Made by a program: the position numbers and the translations under genes. Below the pieces are notes generated by a model that saw only the letters and a list, made by a program, of their open reading frames with translations, was not told the DNA's origin and did not search any database. Below are positions 1-9,236 of a DNA stretch of 64,000 bases, in pieces (position 1 is the stretch's first letter; every line of letters begins with the position of its first letter). Source of the DNA: Haloglycomyces albus DSM 45210 (GTDB lineage Bacteria > Actinomycetota > Actinomycetes > Mycobacteriales > Micromonosporaceae); contig NZ_AZUQ01000001.1 of assembly GCF_000527155.1 (NCBI RefSeq), forward strand, positions 2,804,168 through 2,868,167, read 5' to 3'.

Positions 1-2235
1 GACGAGTCGATAACGATCGAGGTCGTTCAACATCACCATGTCAAAGGGCGTGGTCGTCGTACCCTCTTCCTTGTAACCGCGAACGTGGATGTTGTGGTGG
101 TTGGTCCGCCGGTACGTGAGGCGGTGTATGAGCCATGGATAACCGTGATAAGCGAACAGCACCGGCCGATCGGACGTGAATATGGTGTCGAATTCCCTAT
201 CCGGCAAACCGTGCGGATGCTCTATCTCGGGTTGCAGACGCATCAGGTCGACGACGTTCACCATCCGGATCTTCAGATCGGGCAGATGCTGCCGCAACAG
301 GTCGATGGCTGCCAGCGTCTCCAAGGTGGGAACGTCTCCTGCGGAAGCGAGCACCACGTCGGGATTGTCACCTGCGTCGTTGGAAGCCCAGTCCCAGATT
401 CCCAGGCCACGTTCACAGAGGCGATCGGCCTCGTCCATGGTGGTGTACTGCAGTGCCGGCTGTTTTCCCGACACGATCACGTTGACGTACTGCCGCGACA
501 TCAAGCAGTGATTCATCGTCGACAGGAGTGTATTGGCATCCGGCGGCAGGTAGACCCGAACCACGTCCGGTTTCTTATTGAGTACGTGGTCGATGAATCC
601 GGGATCCTGGTGCGAAAATCCATTGTGGTCCTGCCGCCACACATGGCTGGACAAAAGGTAGTTCAACGAAGCGATCGGCGCGCGCCACGGTAGTTCGTTG
701 GTGGTGGCCAACCATTTAGCGTGTTGGTTGAACATGGAGTCCACAATGTGAATGAAGGCCTCATAGCTGGTGAAGAGGCCGTGTCGACCCGACAAAAGAT
801 AGCCTTCCAGCCAACCTTCACAGTTGTGTTCGCTGAGAACCTCCATGACTCGCCCCTGCGGGGCTTCATCTTCGTCCGTGTCGTACAGTACCGCGTCCCA
901 TTGACGATCCGTCACGTCAAAAACCGACTGCAAACGGTTGGAGGCGACTTCGTCCGGGCCGAATAGACGAAAACGATCCATGTTGTTCTTGACGACGTCC
1001 CGCAGCCAAGCCCCCAGGACACGGGTCGCTTCCGCCACCGTATGCCCGTGCCCCTCCGATTGAACCGCGTAGTCGCGATAGTCGGGAGTCACCAACTCGC
1101 GCAGAATGAGCCCGCCGTTGGCATGCGGATTGGCACTCATACGGCGCCGACCCGTAGGCGGAAGGCGTTTCAAGTCATTGACCGGGGAACCGGTGGCGTC
1201 GAACAGATCCTCGGGCCGATACGAGCGCATCCACTCTTCCAGCTGCCGCAGGTGCTCAGGGTTGGAACGCACCCCGGGAAGCGGTACCTGATGCGCTCGC
1301 CACGTGCCTTCGACCGGGACCCCGTCCACCGTTTGCGGCCCCGTCCAGCCCTTGGGGGTCTGGAAGATGAGCATGGGCCACCGCGGCCGGGGTGGAGTGG
1401 ACGGTCGGGAGCGTGCGTGGGATCGAATCTCCGAGATTCGGTCGAAGATGCGGTCCAGTACAGCGGCCAGGTTCTGATGGACTTCCATGGGATCGTCACC
1501 GGAAACGACGAAGGGTTCGTAGCCCAACCCTCGGAAATACGACAGTCTGTCGTCGTTATCGATGCGTGCCAGGGTGGTCGGATTTGCGATCTTGTAGCCG
1601 TTGAGGTGGAGAATGGGGAGAACCGTGCCGTCGGTGACCGGGTTCAGCCATATGTTGGACAGCCATGAACCGGCCAACGGTCCGGTTTCGGCTTCTCCGT
1701 CCCCAACGACGGCCGCGACGACGAGGTCGGGATTGTCGAACGCGACCCCGTACGCGTGGGAGACGGCGTACCCGAGTTCACCGCCCTCGTGGATCGACCC
1801 GGGTACCTCCGGAGCCACATGGGACGGAATCCCACCGGGGAAGGAAAACTGCCGAAAGAGGCGCCGCATCCCGTCCTCGGTATGACTCACCGACGGATAC
1901 AGTTCCGGATAGGTGCCCTCCAGCCACGTATTGGCCACAATGGCCGGGCCTCCGTGACCAGGGCCGCAAATGTAGATCATGTCCTGGTCGCGCTGCTTGA
2001 TGATCCGATTGAGATGAACGTAGAGCATTGACAGTCCCGGACTGGTACCCCAGTGCCCTAGAAGACGTGGCTTGACGTGTTCGGGTCGCAGCGGCTCGCG
2101 GAGGAGGGGATTGTCCAGTAGGTAAATCTGGCCGACCGTGAGGTAATTTGCCGCTCTCCAGTAGGAGTCGAGTTGATCCAACTCGGTGGCGTCGAGCGGT
2201 TGGGCGGCTCGCAGGTGCTCATGCTGGATGCTCAT
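1..2235 (-). CDS. xfp: Xylulose-5-phosphate/fructose-6-phosphate phosphoketolase, C-terminus cut by window edge
   Basis: This thiamine-diphosphate enzyme splits xylulose 5-phosphate or fructose 6-phosphate with phosphate to give acetyl phosphate plus a sugar phosphate. On the minus strand the ATG at 2235-2233 opens a continuous frame to the window edge (745 codons). It begins [14 protein letters not shown] and shows the family motifs [40 protein letters not shown] and [19 protein letters not shown], the last being the ThDP/Mg site. At the edge the frame reads [19 protein letters not shown], a typical phosphoketolase C-terminal segment, so only about 50 residues are missing. No clear Shine-Dalgarno sequence precedes the start. 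Its acetyl phosphate can feed the acetate kinase encoded at 6766. Confidence 0.96.
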   Translation of the reverse strand, partial: MSIQHEHLRAAQPLDATELDQLDSYWRAANYLTVGQIYLLDNPLLREPLRPEHVKPRLLGHWGTSPGLSMLYVHLNRIIKQRDQDMIYICGPGHGGPAIVANTWLEGTYPELYPSVSHTEDGMRRLFRQFSFPGGIPSHVAPEVPGSIHEGGELGYAVSHAYGVAFDNPDLVVAAVVGDGEAETGPLAGSWLSNIWLNPVTDGTVLPILHLNGYKIANPTTLARIDNDDRLSYFRGLGYEPFVVSGDDPMEVHQNLAAVLDRIFDRISEIRSHARSRPSTPPRPRWPMLIFQTPKGWTGPQTVDGVPVEGTWRAHQVPLPGVRSNPEHLRQLEEWMRSYRPEDLFDATGSPVNDLKRLPPTGRRRMSANPHANGGLILRELVTPDYRDYAVQSEGHGHTVAEATRVLGAWLRDVVKNNMDRFRLFGPDEVASNRLQSVFDVTDRQWDAVLYDTDEDEAPQGRVMEVLSEHNCEGWLEGYLLSGRHGLFTSYEAFIHIVDSMFNQHAKWLATTNELPWRAPIASLNYLLSSHVWRQDHNGFSHQDPGFIDHVLNKKPDVVRVYLPPDANTLLSTMNHCLMSRQYVNVIVSGKQPALQYTTMDEADRLCERGLGIWDWASNDAGDNPDVVLASAGDVPTLETLAAIDLLRQHLPDLKIRMVNVVDLMRLQPEIEHPHGLPDREFDTIFTSDRPVLFAYHGYPWLIHRLTYRRTNHHNIHVRGYKEEGTTTTPFDMVMLNDLDRYRLV

Positions 2236-2378
2236 GATTATGAGACTGCATCAAATTTCGGGGCGCTGGTCGCTATTACATAAAATGACCGCGTTGATTT
2301 CGCTCCCGAGGTGAACAGCCTTACATGGGGGGTGCGTGTGGAGCGTGGAAAGCCGTGCGTTAGACTTGAGGGCAGCAG

Positions 2379-2454
2379 GCGGATGTAGCGCAGCTGGTAG
2401 CGCGACACCTTGCCAAGGTGTAGGTCGCCGGTTCGAGCCCGGTCATCCGCTCCA
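2379..2454 (+). tRNA. tRNA-Gly (anticodon GCC), CCA encoded
   Basis: The sequence folds as a cloverleaf: acceptor GCGGATG/CATCCGC, anticodon stem ACACC/GGTGT with loop TTGCCAA (anticodon GCC), T-arm GCCGG-TTCGAGC-CCGGT, then discriminator T and an encoded CCA at 2452-2454. A TAGACT box at 2361-2366 is a plausible -10. It diverges from the phosphoketolase gene. Confidence 0.96.
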
Positions 2455-2460
2455 ATTCGC

Positions 2461-2493
2461 GCCACGAGACGGTTGAGTCTCGTGGCCTTTTTT
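2461..2493 (+). terminator. Rho-independent terminator after tRNA-Gly
   Basis: A perfect 10-bp stem GCCACGAGAC (2461-2470) / GTCTCGTGGC (2477-2486) with a 6-base loop is followed by C and six T (2488-2493), only 6 bases after the tRNA 3' end. Confidence 0.93.
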
Positions 2494-2656
2494 GTATCCG
2501 GAGTTCACTGTTCAGCTTCAACGAGGCCGTGTTTGCCGGTATCCCGTCGACCGCGCAGGGAGATCAGGCTGAGATGCCAGGTCCGGGGCAGGGCCAGTGG
2601 CCGACTTGGACCCGTTGCATCCGGTCAAGTAGACAAGAGGTGCAGCGATGTCGATA

Positions 2657-2707
2657 GTAGGGCTTCCTTCGACGGTCCGGATGGTTGCCTGTCGACGGAA
2701 GCCCTAC
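2657..2707 (-). terminator. Inverted repeat, candidate terminator of the secreted-protein gene
   Basis: A 17-base arm GTAGGGCTTCCTTCGAC (2657-2673) pairs with GTCGACGGAAGCCCTAC (2691-2707) with one mismatch and a 17-base loop. It lies 62 bases beyond the stop of the minus-strand gene at 2770. There is no T-run, so it would be a U-tract-less actinobacterial terminator or a structured 3' end. Apart from this hairpin, 2494-2769 shows no gene. Confidence 0.5.
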
Positions 2708-2769
2708 GGCTTCTCATCCTGCCGTACAGATGAATCTCTGCTGCCCCGTTACGGATGAGGACGTCCGGG

Positions 2770-3567
2770 TTACAGCGTCGGTGAACCGACCGGACTGTCG
2801 TCGGGAGCAAGCGACGTTAGTTTGCCAGCCGGATTACCTTCTGTGTCAACCAGTTTCGTGCCGAGTAGGAGCGAGTTCATGCTCATCCCCTTAAGGCCGG
2901 ACTGTATGACGTCGAGAACGCGCTGAACGTCCAGTTCTATCGGTCCAGCGGACTTCAACTCGGTCAATGGCGCGGTCGCGTCGCCCTGCTCGGCGGTACC
3001 GCTGTCAGTGCCGATGATGCCGGGCACGAGTATTGATAGACCGTACGGTATATCTTTGAGTTGCTCCGTAGATTCACTGACATCGGCGTCGTCGACCGGT
3101 TCAAGGAGCAGACTGGCGGGAAGATCTTCGGTTTCCTCTCCGGCCAGTGGATCGGAATTGAGCGAGATCGTGCCGGTATCGAGCGTGATGGGTAGATCCC
3201 CGCCCGGTGGGTCCGGAAGCTGGTCGGTCTGTGCTGAATCTCCCGGCAGATCCCCTCCGGGAAGGTCGCCTGTCGGGTCGTCAACCGTGGGGACGACCGC
3301 GGCCTGTCCGGAGAGGTCCTGGAGAGGGAATTCCGAACCGTCCTCTGTAGTGATGACCAGGTTCGTAAGACTCACGTCGAGTTCGATCAACGAGCACGCG
3401 AGTTCGGATAGATCTGGAGTGTCACCGTCGGTGACGTCGTCGATGGGATCATCGACGGGAGGTTCGGGCAGTTGGGCATGGGCAGGACCGGCGGCCATGG
3501 TCGTGCCGACGGCGACGGTAGCGAGACCCATGGTGAATCGTAGACCGACGGTGCGTTTTCTACTCAT
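2770..3567 (-). CDS. Secreted acidic protein of unknown function
   Basis: 265 residues; function not recognised. The N-terminus MSRKRTVGLRF is followed by a hydrophobic stretch to about residue 30 and a good signal-peptidase site (GPAHA|QLPEPP), so it should be exported. The mature part is rich in Asp, Glu, Pro and Gly with repeated PGGDLP/DLP-type phrases (about residues 95-130) and little aromatic content, suggesting an extended or wall-proximal protein. A GGAAG-type ribosome binding site precedes the ATG. It stands alone between a hairpin (2657-2707) and an empty upstream stretch. There are almost no cysteines and no catalytic motif. Confidence 0.7.
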   Translation of the reverse strand: MSRKRTVGLRFTMGLATVAVGTTMAAGPAHAQLPEPPVDDPIDDVTDGDTPDLSELACSLIELDVSLTNLVITTEDGSEFPLQDLSGQAAVVPTVDDPTGDLPGGDLPGDSAQTDQLPDPPGGDLPITLDTGTISLNSDPLAGEETEDLPASLLLEPVDDADVSESTEQLKDIPYGLSILVPGIIGTDSGTAEQGDATAPLTELKSAGPIELDVQRVLDVIQSGLKGMSMNSLLLGTKLVDTEGNPAGKLTSLAPDDSPVGSPTL

Positions 3568-3924
3568 AGGATTGAGCTTCCTTTCAACGATGTGTCGTTC
3601 GGGTCTGGATTGAATTCACGCCCCAGACGTTCACCTATGAGTTCTAATGCAATTGGCGCCCGAATTATCGTGCTTGTCAGAAATGAATTTCATGTTATTT
3701 AAAAGCACTGTAGACGGCGTCGGCACTGCTTCCATGGTTGTTGCCCTGTGGAGTAGACGGGAGTCCGTCCCTCCCCTCGACGAGGCGGATCGCAGCGGAT
3801 TAAGACCGGGACGAACCTACTCCGGTACGGGAACATCACTGCCTTGACCAACGGAATTAGGGGTTTTGTGACCAGCGAGGTTGGAAGTTCCTCTGGAGGA
3901 GGGATAACCGGTCCTGCCGTCGCT
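3568..3924. other. Gene-free stretch upstream of the secreted-protein gene
   Basis: No credible coding frame, RNA or repeat was found here. The part near 3650-3720 is AT-richer than its surroundings and is the likely place for the promoter of the minus-strand gene that starts at 3567, but no single -35/-10 pair stands out. Confidence 0.5.
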
Positions 3925-4209
3925 CTATTGCTCTGCCGAACCGGTATTCGTGTCGTCGATGTGCATACCCGCTTCCTCGGCCGGCTCGGGGAAACGCAGT
4001 GAGGAATCGCGGAAATTCTTACCCGCCTCGGCAGCCGTGTATTCGGTGATGGACCCGTCTCCGTTTAGGGCCCCCTCGAACATGAAGTCCTCCTGCTGAC
4101 GGCTGGGGTCGTCGATGACGAATCGTTCGGCCAGTTCGATTTCATTTTCCTGTTCGTCATCGCCCAGGTCCGCGTCGGGATTATAGGCTTCAGCGGAATT
4201 TCCATCCAT
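3925..4209 (-). CDS. Small acidic protein of unknown function
   Basis: 94 residues from the ATG at 4209 (a GTG at 4215 would add two). It is very acidic, with a DLGDDEQENEIE stretch near residue 15 and no membrane segment or signal peptide, and is probably cytoplasmic and partly disordered. The ATG has no ribosome binding site but is preceded at exactly 6 bases by TAGTCT (4216-4221 on the complement), so a leaderless mRNA is likely; this supports the ATG over the GTG. I do not recognise the family. Confidence 0.65.
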   Translation of the reverse strand: MDGNSAEAYNPDADLGDDEQENEIELAERFVIDDPSRQQEDFMFEGALNGDGSITEYTAAEAGKNFRDSSLRFPEPAEEAGMHIDDTNTGSAEQ

Positions 4210-4215
4210 GCCCAC

Positions 4216-4221
4216 AGACTA
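4216..4221 (-). promoter_or_regulatory. -10 box for a leaderless mRNA (small acidic protein)
   Basis: TAGTCT on the minus strand lies 6 bases before the ATG at 4209, matching the actinobacterial TANNNT pattern with transcription starting at the start codon. Inferred from spacing only. Confidence 0.5.
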
Positions 4222-4262
4222 CAGCGAGTGGCGGATGCCTGAAGAAGATTCGCATCAATGCC

Positions 4263-4466
4263 TCAGGCGCTTGCCGCCCCACCGAGATACCCGTACAAGA
4301 CAAGTACCGCTATCGCCAAAACCGACAGCCACAGGGTGGCCTTACGGAACTTGCGACGGGCCACCGGCGAAAACCAGGCCACAGCAGCCACAATCAACAA
4401 AATACCCACTGCCACTCCGGGAGCGGCTTGAAGAGAGTCGGCAGCGAAATACGATTGGCCGTTCAT
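4263..4466 (-). CDS. Small membrane protein, two predicted transmembrane helices
   Basis: 67 residues. Two hydrophobic segments, GVAVGILLIVAAVAWF (about 17-32) and LWLSVLAIAVLVLYGYLGG (about 45-63), flank a basic loop ARRKFRK, giving a helical hairpin in the cytoplasmic membrane. No family was recognised. It lies upstream of, and on the same strand as, the small acidic protein gene (46 bases between them). Confidence 0.6.
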   Translation of the reverse strand: MNGQSYFAADSLQAAPGVAVGILLIVAAVAWFSPVARRKFRKATLWLSVLAIAVLVLYGYLGGAASA

Positions 4467-4670
4467 ACGTATATGGTGACAGAAGCGTCATAAACAGTCC
4501 AGCCACGTGAGCAGTCGATAAAAGCCCGTTTCCGGGAAAAGCCCGCCAGAGCGGACAAACGATACCACCGGACCCATCGTTTCGGGCGTTCACGAACCCT
4601 GTCGGGAGACGTCGATATCCATAATATCGACATACGGTACAAGTCATATGTGAGCCGCTATCCAAAAGAG

Positions 4671-4699
4671 CTGCGACAGAGGACGAGCGTGGCTAGCGT
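4671..4699 (+). promoter_or_regulatory. Promoter of pta-ackA, leaderless type
   Basis: CTGCGA at 4671-4676 and TAGCGT at 4694-4699 are 17 bases apart. The -10 is 6 bases before the GTG start at 4706, and no Shine-Dalgarno sequence is present, so transcription probably starts at the start codon. Confidence 0.55.
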
Positions 4700-4705
4700 T
4701 AAAAT

Positions 4706-6766
4706 GTGGCCACACGAAATCTCTATCTCGCCGGACTCGACGCGGGCAGTGGAAAATCTGCCATAGCGCTCGGAGTTATGGACCTACTGACAAAACAAAC
4801 CGGGTCGGTCGCCGTCTTCCGTCCCGTCGTCAACGATGAACACGCCGATGACGGCGATCCCATCGTCACCACCCTATCCGAGCACTATCGTCTCGGAGAA
4901 AAACATCGCAATTGCGTGGGCGTCACCTACTCCGCGGTGCGCTCCGACTCTGAGGAAGCGCTCGCCACCATAGTGGATCGTTATCGCTCCCTTGCGGAGC
5001 GGCACGATGTCATCCTCATTGTCGGAAGTGATTATTCCGCCTCTCCGACTCCGATCGAGTATTCGTTCAACACTCGAATCGCGGTTAATCTGGCCGCCCC
5101 GGTTCTGACCGTCATCGGTGGGTACGGGCAGAGTCCCAAGTCGATTTCCGACGCCCTGCATGTGGCGTCGCAGCAAGCCGAAGCCGACCACGCGGTGCAG
5201 TTGGGGAGCATTGTCAATCGAGTCGATCCCGAACAGGTCGATCGCTTGCGGGACAATCACCCGGACGTGGACTTCGTCGTCGACGATCCCGCCATTGCCG
5301 CCCCGACGGTCGCCGAACTCATCGCCGCTTCGGAGGGGCTGTTGATCAGCGGTGATGAGGAGGTACTGACCCGTACGGTCGGAGACGTCGTCGTAGCGGC
5401 AATGACACTTCCCAATCTGCTGACCAGGTTGGCGGACGACAAAGCCGTGATTCTTCCCGGGGATAGGGGAGAGACCTTGCTGGGTCTGCTCGCGGCGCAT
5501 CATGCCGAGGGGGTGCCGAGCCTGTCGGCCGTCTTTCTAACCGGGGGGATTCGCCCCGATCCGAACATCTTTGACATTGTGGTGCGAACCGAATCGCGTC
5601 TCCCCATAGTCCTGGTCGGACACGATACCTTCGAAGCGGCGAACCTGGCCGGATCCATCGAAGGGAGTCTGGCCAACGGGGACGACACTAAATTCGCCGC
5701 GGTACTGGCGGCGTTTTATGACGGGGTCGATTCCAGGTCGTTGCTGGAATCGCTCCAGTTGGCGAAGTCCACGGCGGTAACGCCGATCATGTTCGAACAT
5801 GACATGTTGGAACGAGCTCGTAGCCTGCGTAAACATATTGTGCTGCCGGAAGGCGCGGAACCGCGGATACTACGCGCCGCGGATGTGCTGGCCCGACGGG
5901 GCGTGGCGGAATTGACTCTGTTGGGGGAGGAAAACGAGATCCGGGTTCAAGCGGGTCAATTCGGTGTCGATCTGTCCAATGTGAATATACTCAATCCCGG
6001 TGATCATGAAATCCGGGAGCGTTTCGCCCGCGAATACAGTGAGTTGCGGTCGCATAAGGGCGTTACGGTCGACGCCGCCTATGACACCATGGCCGACGTT
6101 TCCTACTTCGGAACCATGATGGTCCATTCCGGGATGGCCGACGGTATGGTTTCCGGTGCGGTTCACACCACCGCTCATACGATCAGGCCGTCGTTCGAGA
6201 TCATTAAAACCCGGCCCGACGCAGCGGTGGTGTCGTCGGTGTTCTTCATGTGTTTGGCCGATCGAGTTCTGGTTTACGGTGACTGCGCCGTCAATCCGAA
6301 CCCGAACGCCGAGCAGTTGGCCGACATCGCGGTGTCGTCGGCGGTGACGGCCGAAATGTTCGGCATCGATCCACGCGTGGCCATGCTGTCCTACTCGACG
6401 GGTGCATCGGGACAGGGTGCGGCGGTGGACAAAGTCCGGGAAGCAACCGAGCTGGCGCAGCGTCGACGTCCGGATCTCGCCTTGGAAGGTCCGATCCAGT
6501 ACGATGCCGCCGCCGACGCCGGTGTCGCCGGTACCAAGATGCCCGATTCTCAAGTGGCCGGTAGGGCGACCGTCTTTATCGTCCCCGACCTCAATACAGG
6601 TAATAACCTGTACAAGGCCGTGCAGCGTTCCGCCGGAGCAACGGCGGTCGGACCGCTTCTTCAAGGTTTGAATAAGCCGGTCAATGATCTGTCGCGCGGC
6701 GCAACCGTTCCCGATATCGTCAACACCGTGGCCTTGACGGCCATTCAAGCTGGAGAGAGTAACTGA
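4706..6766 (+). CDS. pta: Phosphate acetyltransferase, long three-domain form
   Basis: It interconverts acetyl-CoA plus phosphate with acetyl phosphate plus CoA. The 686 residues match the long bacterial form: an N-terminal P-loop domain (GLDAGSGKSAIALG near residue 10), a central DRTGG domain (about 215-320), and the catalytic PTA domain from about 365 (VLPEGAEPRILRAAD, MVHSGMADGMVSGAVHTTAH, SYSTGASGQG). The start is GTG 4706, because the overlapping ATG at 4704 is out of frame; a -10 box sits 6 bases upstream. The stop overlaps the ackA start by one base (TGATG), so the two are translated together. Confidence 0.97.
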   Translation: MATRNLYLAGLDAGSGKSAIALGVMDLLTKQTGSVAVFRPVVNDEHADDGDPIVTTLSEHYRLGEKHRNCVGVTYSAVRSDSEEALATIVDRYRSLAERHDVILIVGSDYSASPTPIEYSFNTRIAVNLAAPVLTVIGGYGQSPKSISDALHVASQQAEADHAVQLGSIVNRVDPEQVDRLRDNHPDVDFVVDDPAIAAPTVAELIAASEGLLISGDEEVLTRTVGDVVVAAMTLPNLLTRLADDKAVILPGDRGETLLGLLAAHHAEGVPSLSAVFLTGGIRPDPNIFDIVVRTESRLPIVLVGHDTFEAANLAGSIEGSLANGDDTKFAAVLAAFYDGVDSRSLLESLQLAKSTAVTPIMFEHDMLERARSLRKHIVLPEGAEPRILRAADVLARRGVAELTLLGEENEIRVQAGQFGVDLSNVNILNPGDHEIRERFAREYSELRSHKGVTVDAAYDTMADVSYFGTMMVHSGMADGMVSGAVHTTAHTIRPSFEIIKTRPDAAVVSSVFFMCLADRVLVYGDCAVNPNPNAEQLADIAVSSAVTAEMFGIDPRVAMLSYSTGASGQGAAVDKVREATELAQRRRPDLALEGPIQYDAAADAGVAGTKMPDSQVAGRATVFIVPDLNTGNNLYKAVQRSAGATAVGPLLQGLNKPVNDLSRGATVPDIVNTVALTAIQAGESN

Positions 6767-7968
6767 TGTCCACACCGGTACTTGTGATCAACTCTGGATC
6801 GTCATCGCTTAAGTATCAGCTGATAGACGCCGACGATCTCCATGTCATCGCCTCCGGGCTGGTGGAGCGGATCGGGGAGGAGGACGGCTGCGTTACCCAC
6901 AAATCCCAGAGCGGGAAACAGGTCGAGGAACGCCCGGTCGTCGACCACGGCGAAGCGATCACGGCAATGGTAGAGGCCTTCCGAAGTGAGGGAAGTGATC
7001 TGAATCGAGTGGGACTCAAAGCGGTGGCGCATCGTGTGGTGCATGGAGGGGAACGGTTCATCGAGCCGACGGTGATCACCGATGAAGTCGAGCGGGCCAT
7101 CGCCGATTTGGCGCAATTGGCCCCTCTGCACAATCCCGCCAATCTGGAAGGCATACGGGTTTCTCGCCGCATGTTTCGCGACCTTCCACAGGTGGCCGTC
7201 TTCGATACCGCCTTTCACTCGACCATGCCGCCGCACGCGTACAATTACGCGGTTCCATCCGAATGGCGGGAGGACTACGGGGTACGCCGCTACGGATTTC
7301 ACGGGACATCGCACTCGTACGTGTCCCGGCAAGCCGCCGGCGAAATGGGAAAAGATCCGCGGGACGTCAACGTGATCGTCGCCCACCTTGGCAACGGTGC
7401 CTCCGTCACCGCCGTGTCAGGAGGCCGCTCCATTGACACGTCTATGGGCTTGACTCCGCTCGAAGGCCTGGTGATGGGAACTCGCTCCGGTGATATCGAC
7501 CCCGCCATCGTTTTCCACATGCATCGCCAGGGCGGGCTGGACGTCAACGAGTTGGACCAGGCGCTCAATAAGCGTTCGGGAATGTTGGCCATGACTGGCA
7601 TGGTCGACATGAGAGGTATCGAAGCAGCGGCCCACGACGGCGATTCAGCCGCTGATGCGGCGCTGGATCTGTATGCGTACCGCATTCGAAAATATCTTGG
7701 GGCGTATATGGCGTCCCTGGGACGTACCGACGCGATCGCTTTCACCGCCGGAGTAGGGGAGAATTCTCCGTCGGTACGGCAACGTGCCTTGGCAGGACTG
7801 GAGCCCCTCGGGGTGGTCTTGGACGAGAAGGCCAATGAAATCCGAGGAACGGTAGATGTGACGGGGACCGGCTCCAAGGTGCGAATACTGGTCATTCCCA
7901 CGAACGAGGAAGGCGAGATCGCTACGCAATCGGCAATGCTGCTACGCGGTGAGGGGAAGATTTCCTAA
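6766..7968 (+). CDS. ackA: Acetate kinase
   Basis: It transfers the phosphate of acetyl phosphate to ADP, giving ATP and acetate (reversible). The 400 residues carry the N-terminal VLVINSGSSSLKYQ phosphate-binding motif, HRVVHGGE, and RYGFHGTSH, all hallmarks of the ASKHA-fold acetate kinases. It is coupled to pta by a TGATG overlap. With phosphoketolase nearby, acetyl phosphate from sugar phosphates can be cashed in for ATP here. Confidence 0.98.
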   Translation: MSTPVLVINSGSSSLKYQLIDADDLHVIASGLVERIGEEDGCVTHKSQSGKQVEERPVVDHGEAITAMVEAFRSEGSDLNRVGLKAVAHRVVHGGERFIEPTVITDEVERAIADLAQLAPLHNPANLEGIRVSRRMFRDLPQVAVFDTAFHSTMPPHAYNYAVPSEWREDYGVRRYGFHGTSHSYVSRQAAGEMGKDPRDVNVIVAHLGNGASVTAVSGGRSIDTSMGLTPLEGLVMGTRSGDIDPAIVFHMHRQGGLDVNELDQALNKRSGMLAMTGMVDMRGIEAAAHDGDSAADAALDLYAYRIRKYLGAYMASLGRTDAIAFTAGVGENSPSVRQRALAGLEPLGVVLDEKANEIRGTVDVTGTGSKVRILVIPTNEEGEIATQSAMLLRGEGKIS

Positions 7969-8071
7969 GTCCGGGCACTGCTTCGCGGAGAGGTGGAAAC
8001 GGCATTCGCTCGGGGACCGCGGTCGAGCTTGGCAAACGGGCCGGCTGTCGTTCAATCGTTGCTGGACGCAT

Positions 8072-8100
8072 TCAAGGGGCCGGGTACTCCGGCCCCTTGA
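8072..8100 (+). terminator. Terminator hairpin after ackA
   Basis: TCAAGGGGCCGG (8072-8083) and CCGGCCCCTTGA (8089-8100) form a perfect 12-bp stem with a 5-base loop about 100 bases after the ackA stop. No T-run follows. The rest of 7969-8218 shows no gene. Confidence 0.75.
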
Positions 8101-8218
8101 GCAACCACAGAAGGAAAGTCGTGCGACGTCTCCGTGGACTCGTCGTTTTCCGGTCGCACCGTAGGTACCCCGACGGCTTGACCGGGGTCGAACGAGACCG
8201 ACGGCCGCAGTCTCGGGT

Positions 8219-8653
8219 TTAGGTTTCTTCGGTCAACAGCTTGACCAATTCGGCGTCCATGTCGACATATGAATCCTCACGTCCCCGTGGGACCAGGCTG
8301 AACGCTCGGCGCAGGAAGCGCTGGATGACCGCCCGGCTGATCTCGAAGAGGGCGTTTCCGTCGGGTGAGGAGAGGGCGAGGGCGACCGATTCGCCCCGAG
8401 GAGTCGTCCATGGCCACACCCGGACGTCTCCCATTCCGGTTGGTTCTTCCAGTCCTTCGGCGAAGAGTTCGCGGGAAAACGACCACGCCACTTGCTCCGC
8501 GTCGGTTCCGTCGGGGTGGAATACCACACGCACCGCATATGGATCCGCGGGGTCATAATGCAATGAAGCTTTGACCGCTACTGTTGCGAAGTCAGGTGCA
8601 ACCAACCGCATGGTCGTTGCGATATCGACTGTCGCCGACCGAGCCGTACTCAT
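8219..8653 (-). CDS. ssgB: SsgB-like sporulation and cell-division regulator (SALP family)
   Basis: SsgA-like proteins are confined to morphologically complex actinomycetes; SsgB recruits FtsZ to sporulation septa. The 144 residues align by eye with the family core: SLHYDPADPYAVRVVF, WSFSRELFAEGLEEPTGMGDVRVWPW, SSPDGNALFEISRAVIQRFL and the closing LVPRGRE. A GGAGGG ribosome binding site precedes the ATG. It is monocistronic. The subtype (SsgB rather than another SALP) is inferred from length and overall likeness. Confidence 0.85.
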   Translation of the reverse strand: MSTARSATVDIATTMRLVAPDFATVAVKASLHYDPADPYAVRVVFHPDGTDAEQVAWSFSRELFAEGLEEPTGMGDVRVWPWTTPRGESVALALSSPDGNALFEISRAVIQRFLRRAFSLVPRGREDSYVDMDAELVKLLTEET

Positions 8654-9236
8654 GACTAAACCCTCCCCGTATGTCAGTCAGCGCAGCTGACGAACAATTC
8701 CATTTCGCATATCGTCACCCGGTGTGAGCGCGGCAATACGAATTACCTTGCATCTAGAATTACCATTGAAGCTGCCAAGACGTAGTGCGATCACCGATAC
8801 CAACCCGTACGAGTTCCGGCGTTTCCTGGGCAAAGCCCGACAAAAGGCCCCACCTTTGTCACTTAAGATGTCGTAATTACAACACCGTGGTTTACTCCCG
8901 AGGGTGAGGACGTCCTTGCTGGTAGACATCGCTTCGTGTCATAACCGTGCTCCCGTGGATCCATCGTGAGGTTCAACGAACGGAGGTGTGAGAAGGGTTC
9001 GGGAGGAACGGGGGTCGATTGTCTTGTTCCGCGTGGTGGGCGGAGGTGCTTGTATTGCGTGCCGCCGTGGAGTGGCGATGGTCGACCCCGCCCGACCGAG
9101 CTGGAATCAGGAGGGTTTCCACAGATATCTTTGTGGGATGTTTTTGCTTGTGGCAGCAGTAAAAGCACTGGTAATAGGCCTGGCTCGGTGGTAGGATTTC
9201 GGTCAGACCCGCAGCTCGACAAGAGAGATGAGCACA
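8654..9236. other. Gene-free stretch between ssgB-like gene and O-methyltransferase
   Basis: Nearly 600 bases with only short, unconvincing frames. It holds the divergent promoters of the flanking genes: TAGGAT at 9192-9197 is a plausible -10 for the methyltransferase gene. No RNA gene or repeat was recognised. Confidence 0.5.

Noticed and set aside
5870-6775. Long minus-strand frame (301 codons) opposite pta
   Set aside because: Opposite strand of a clear phosphate acetyltransferase gene; no family likeness and typical GC-rich antisense composition.
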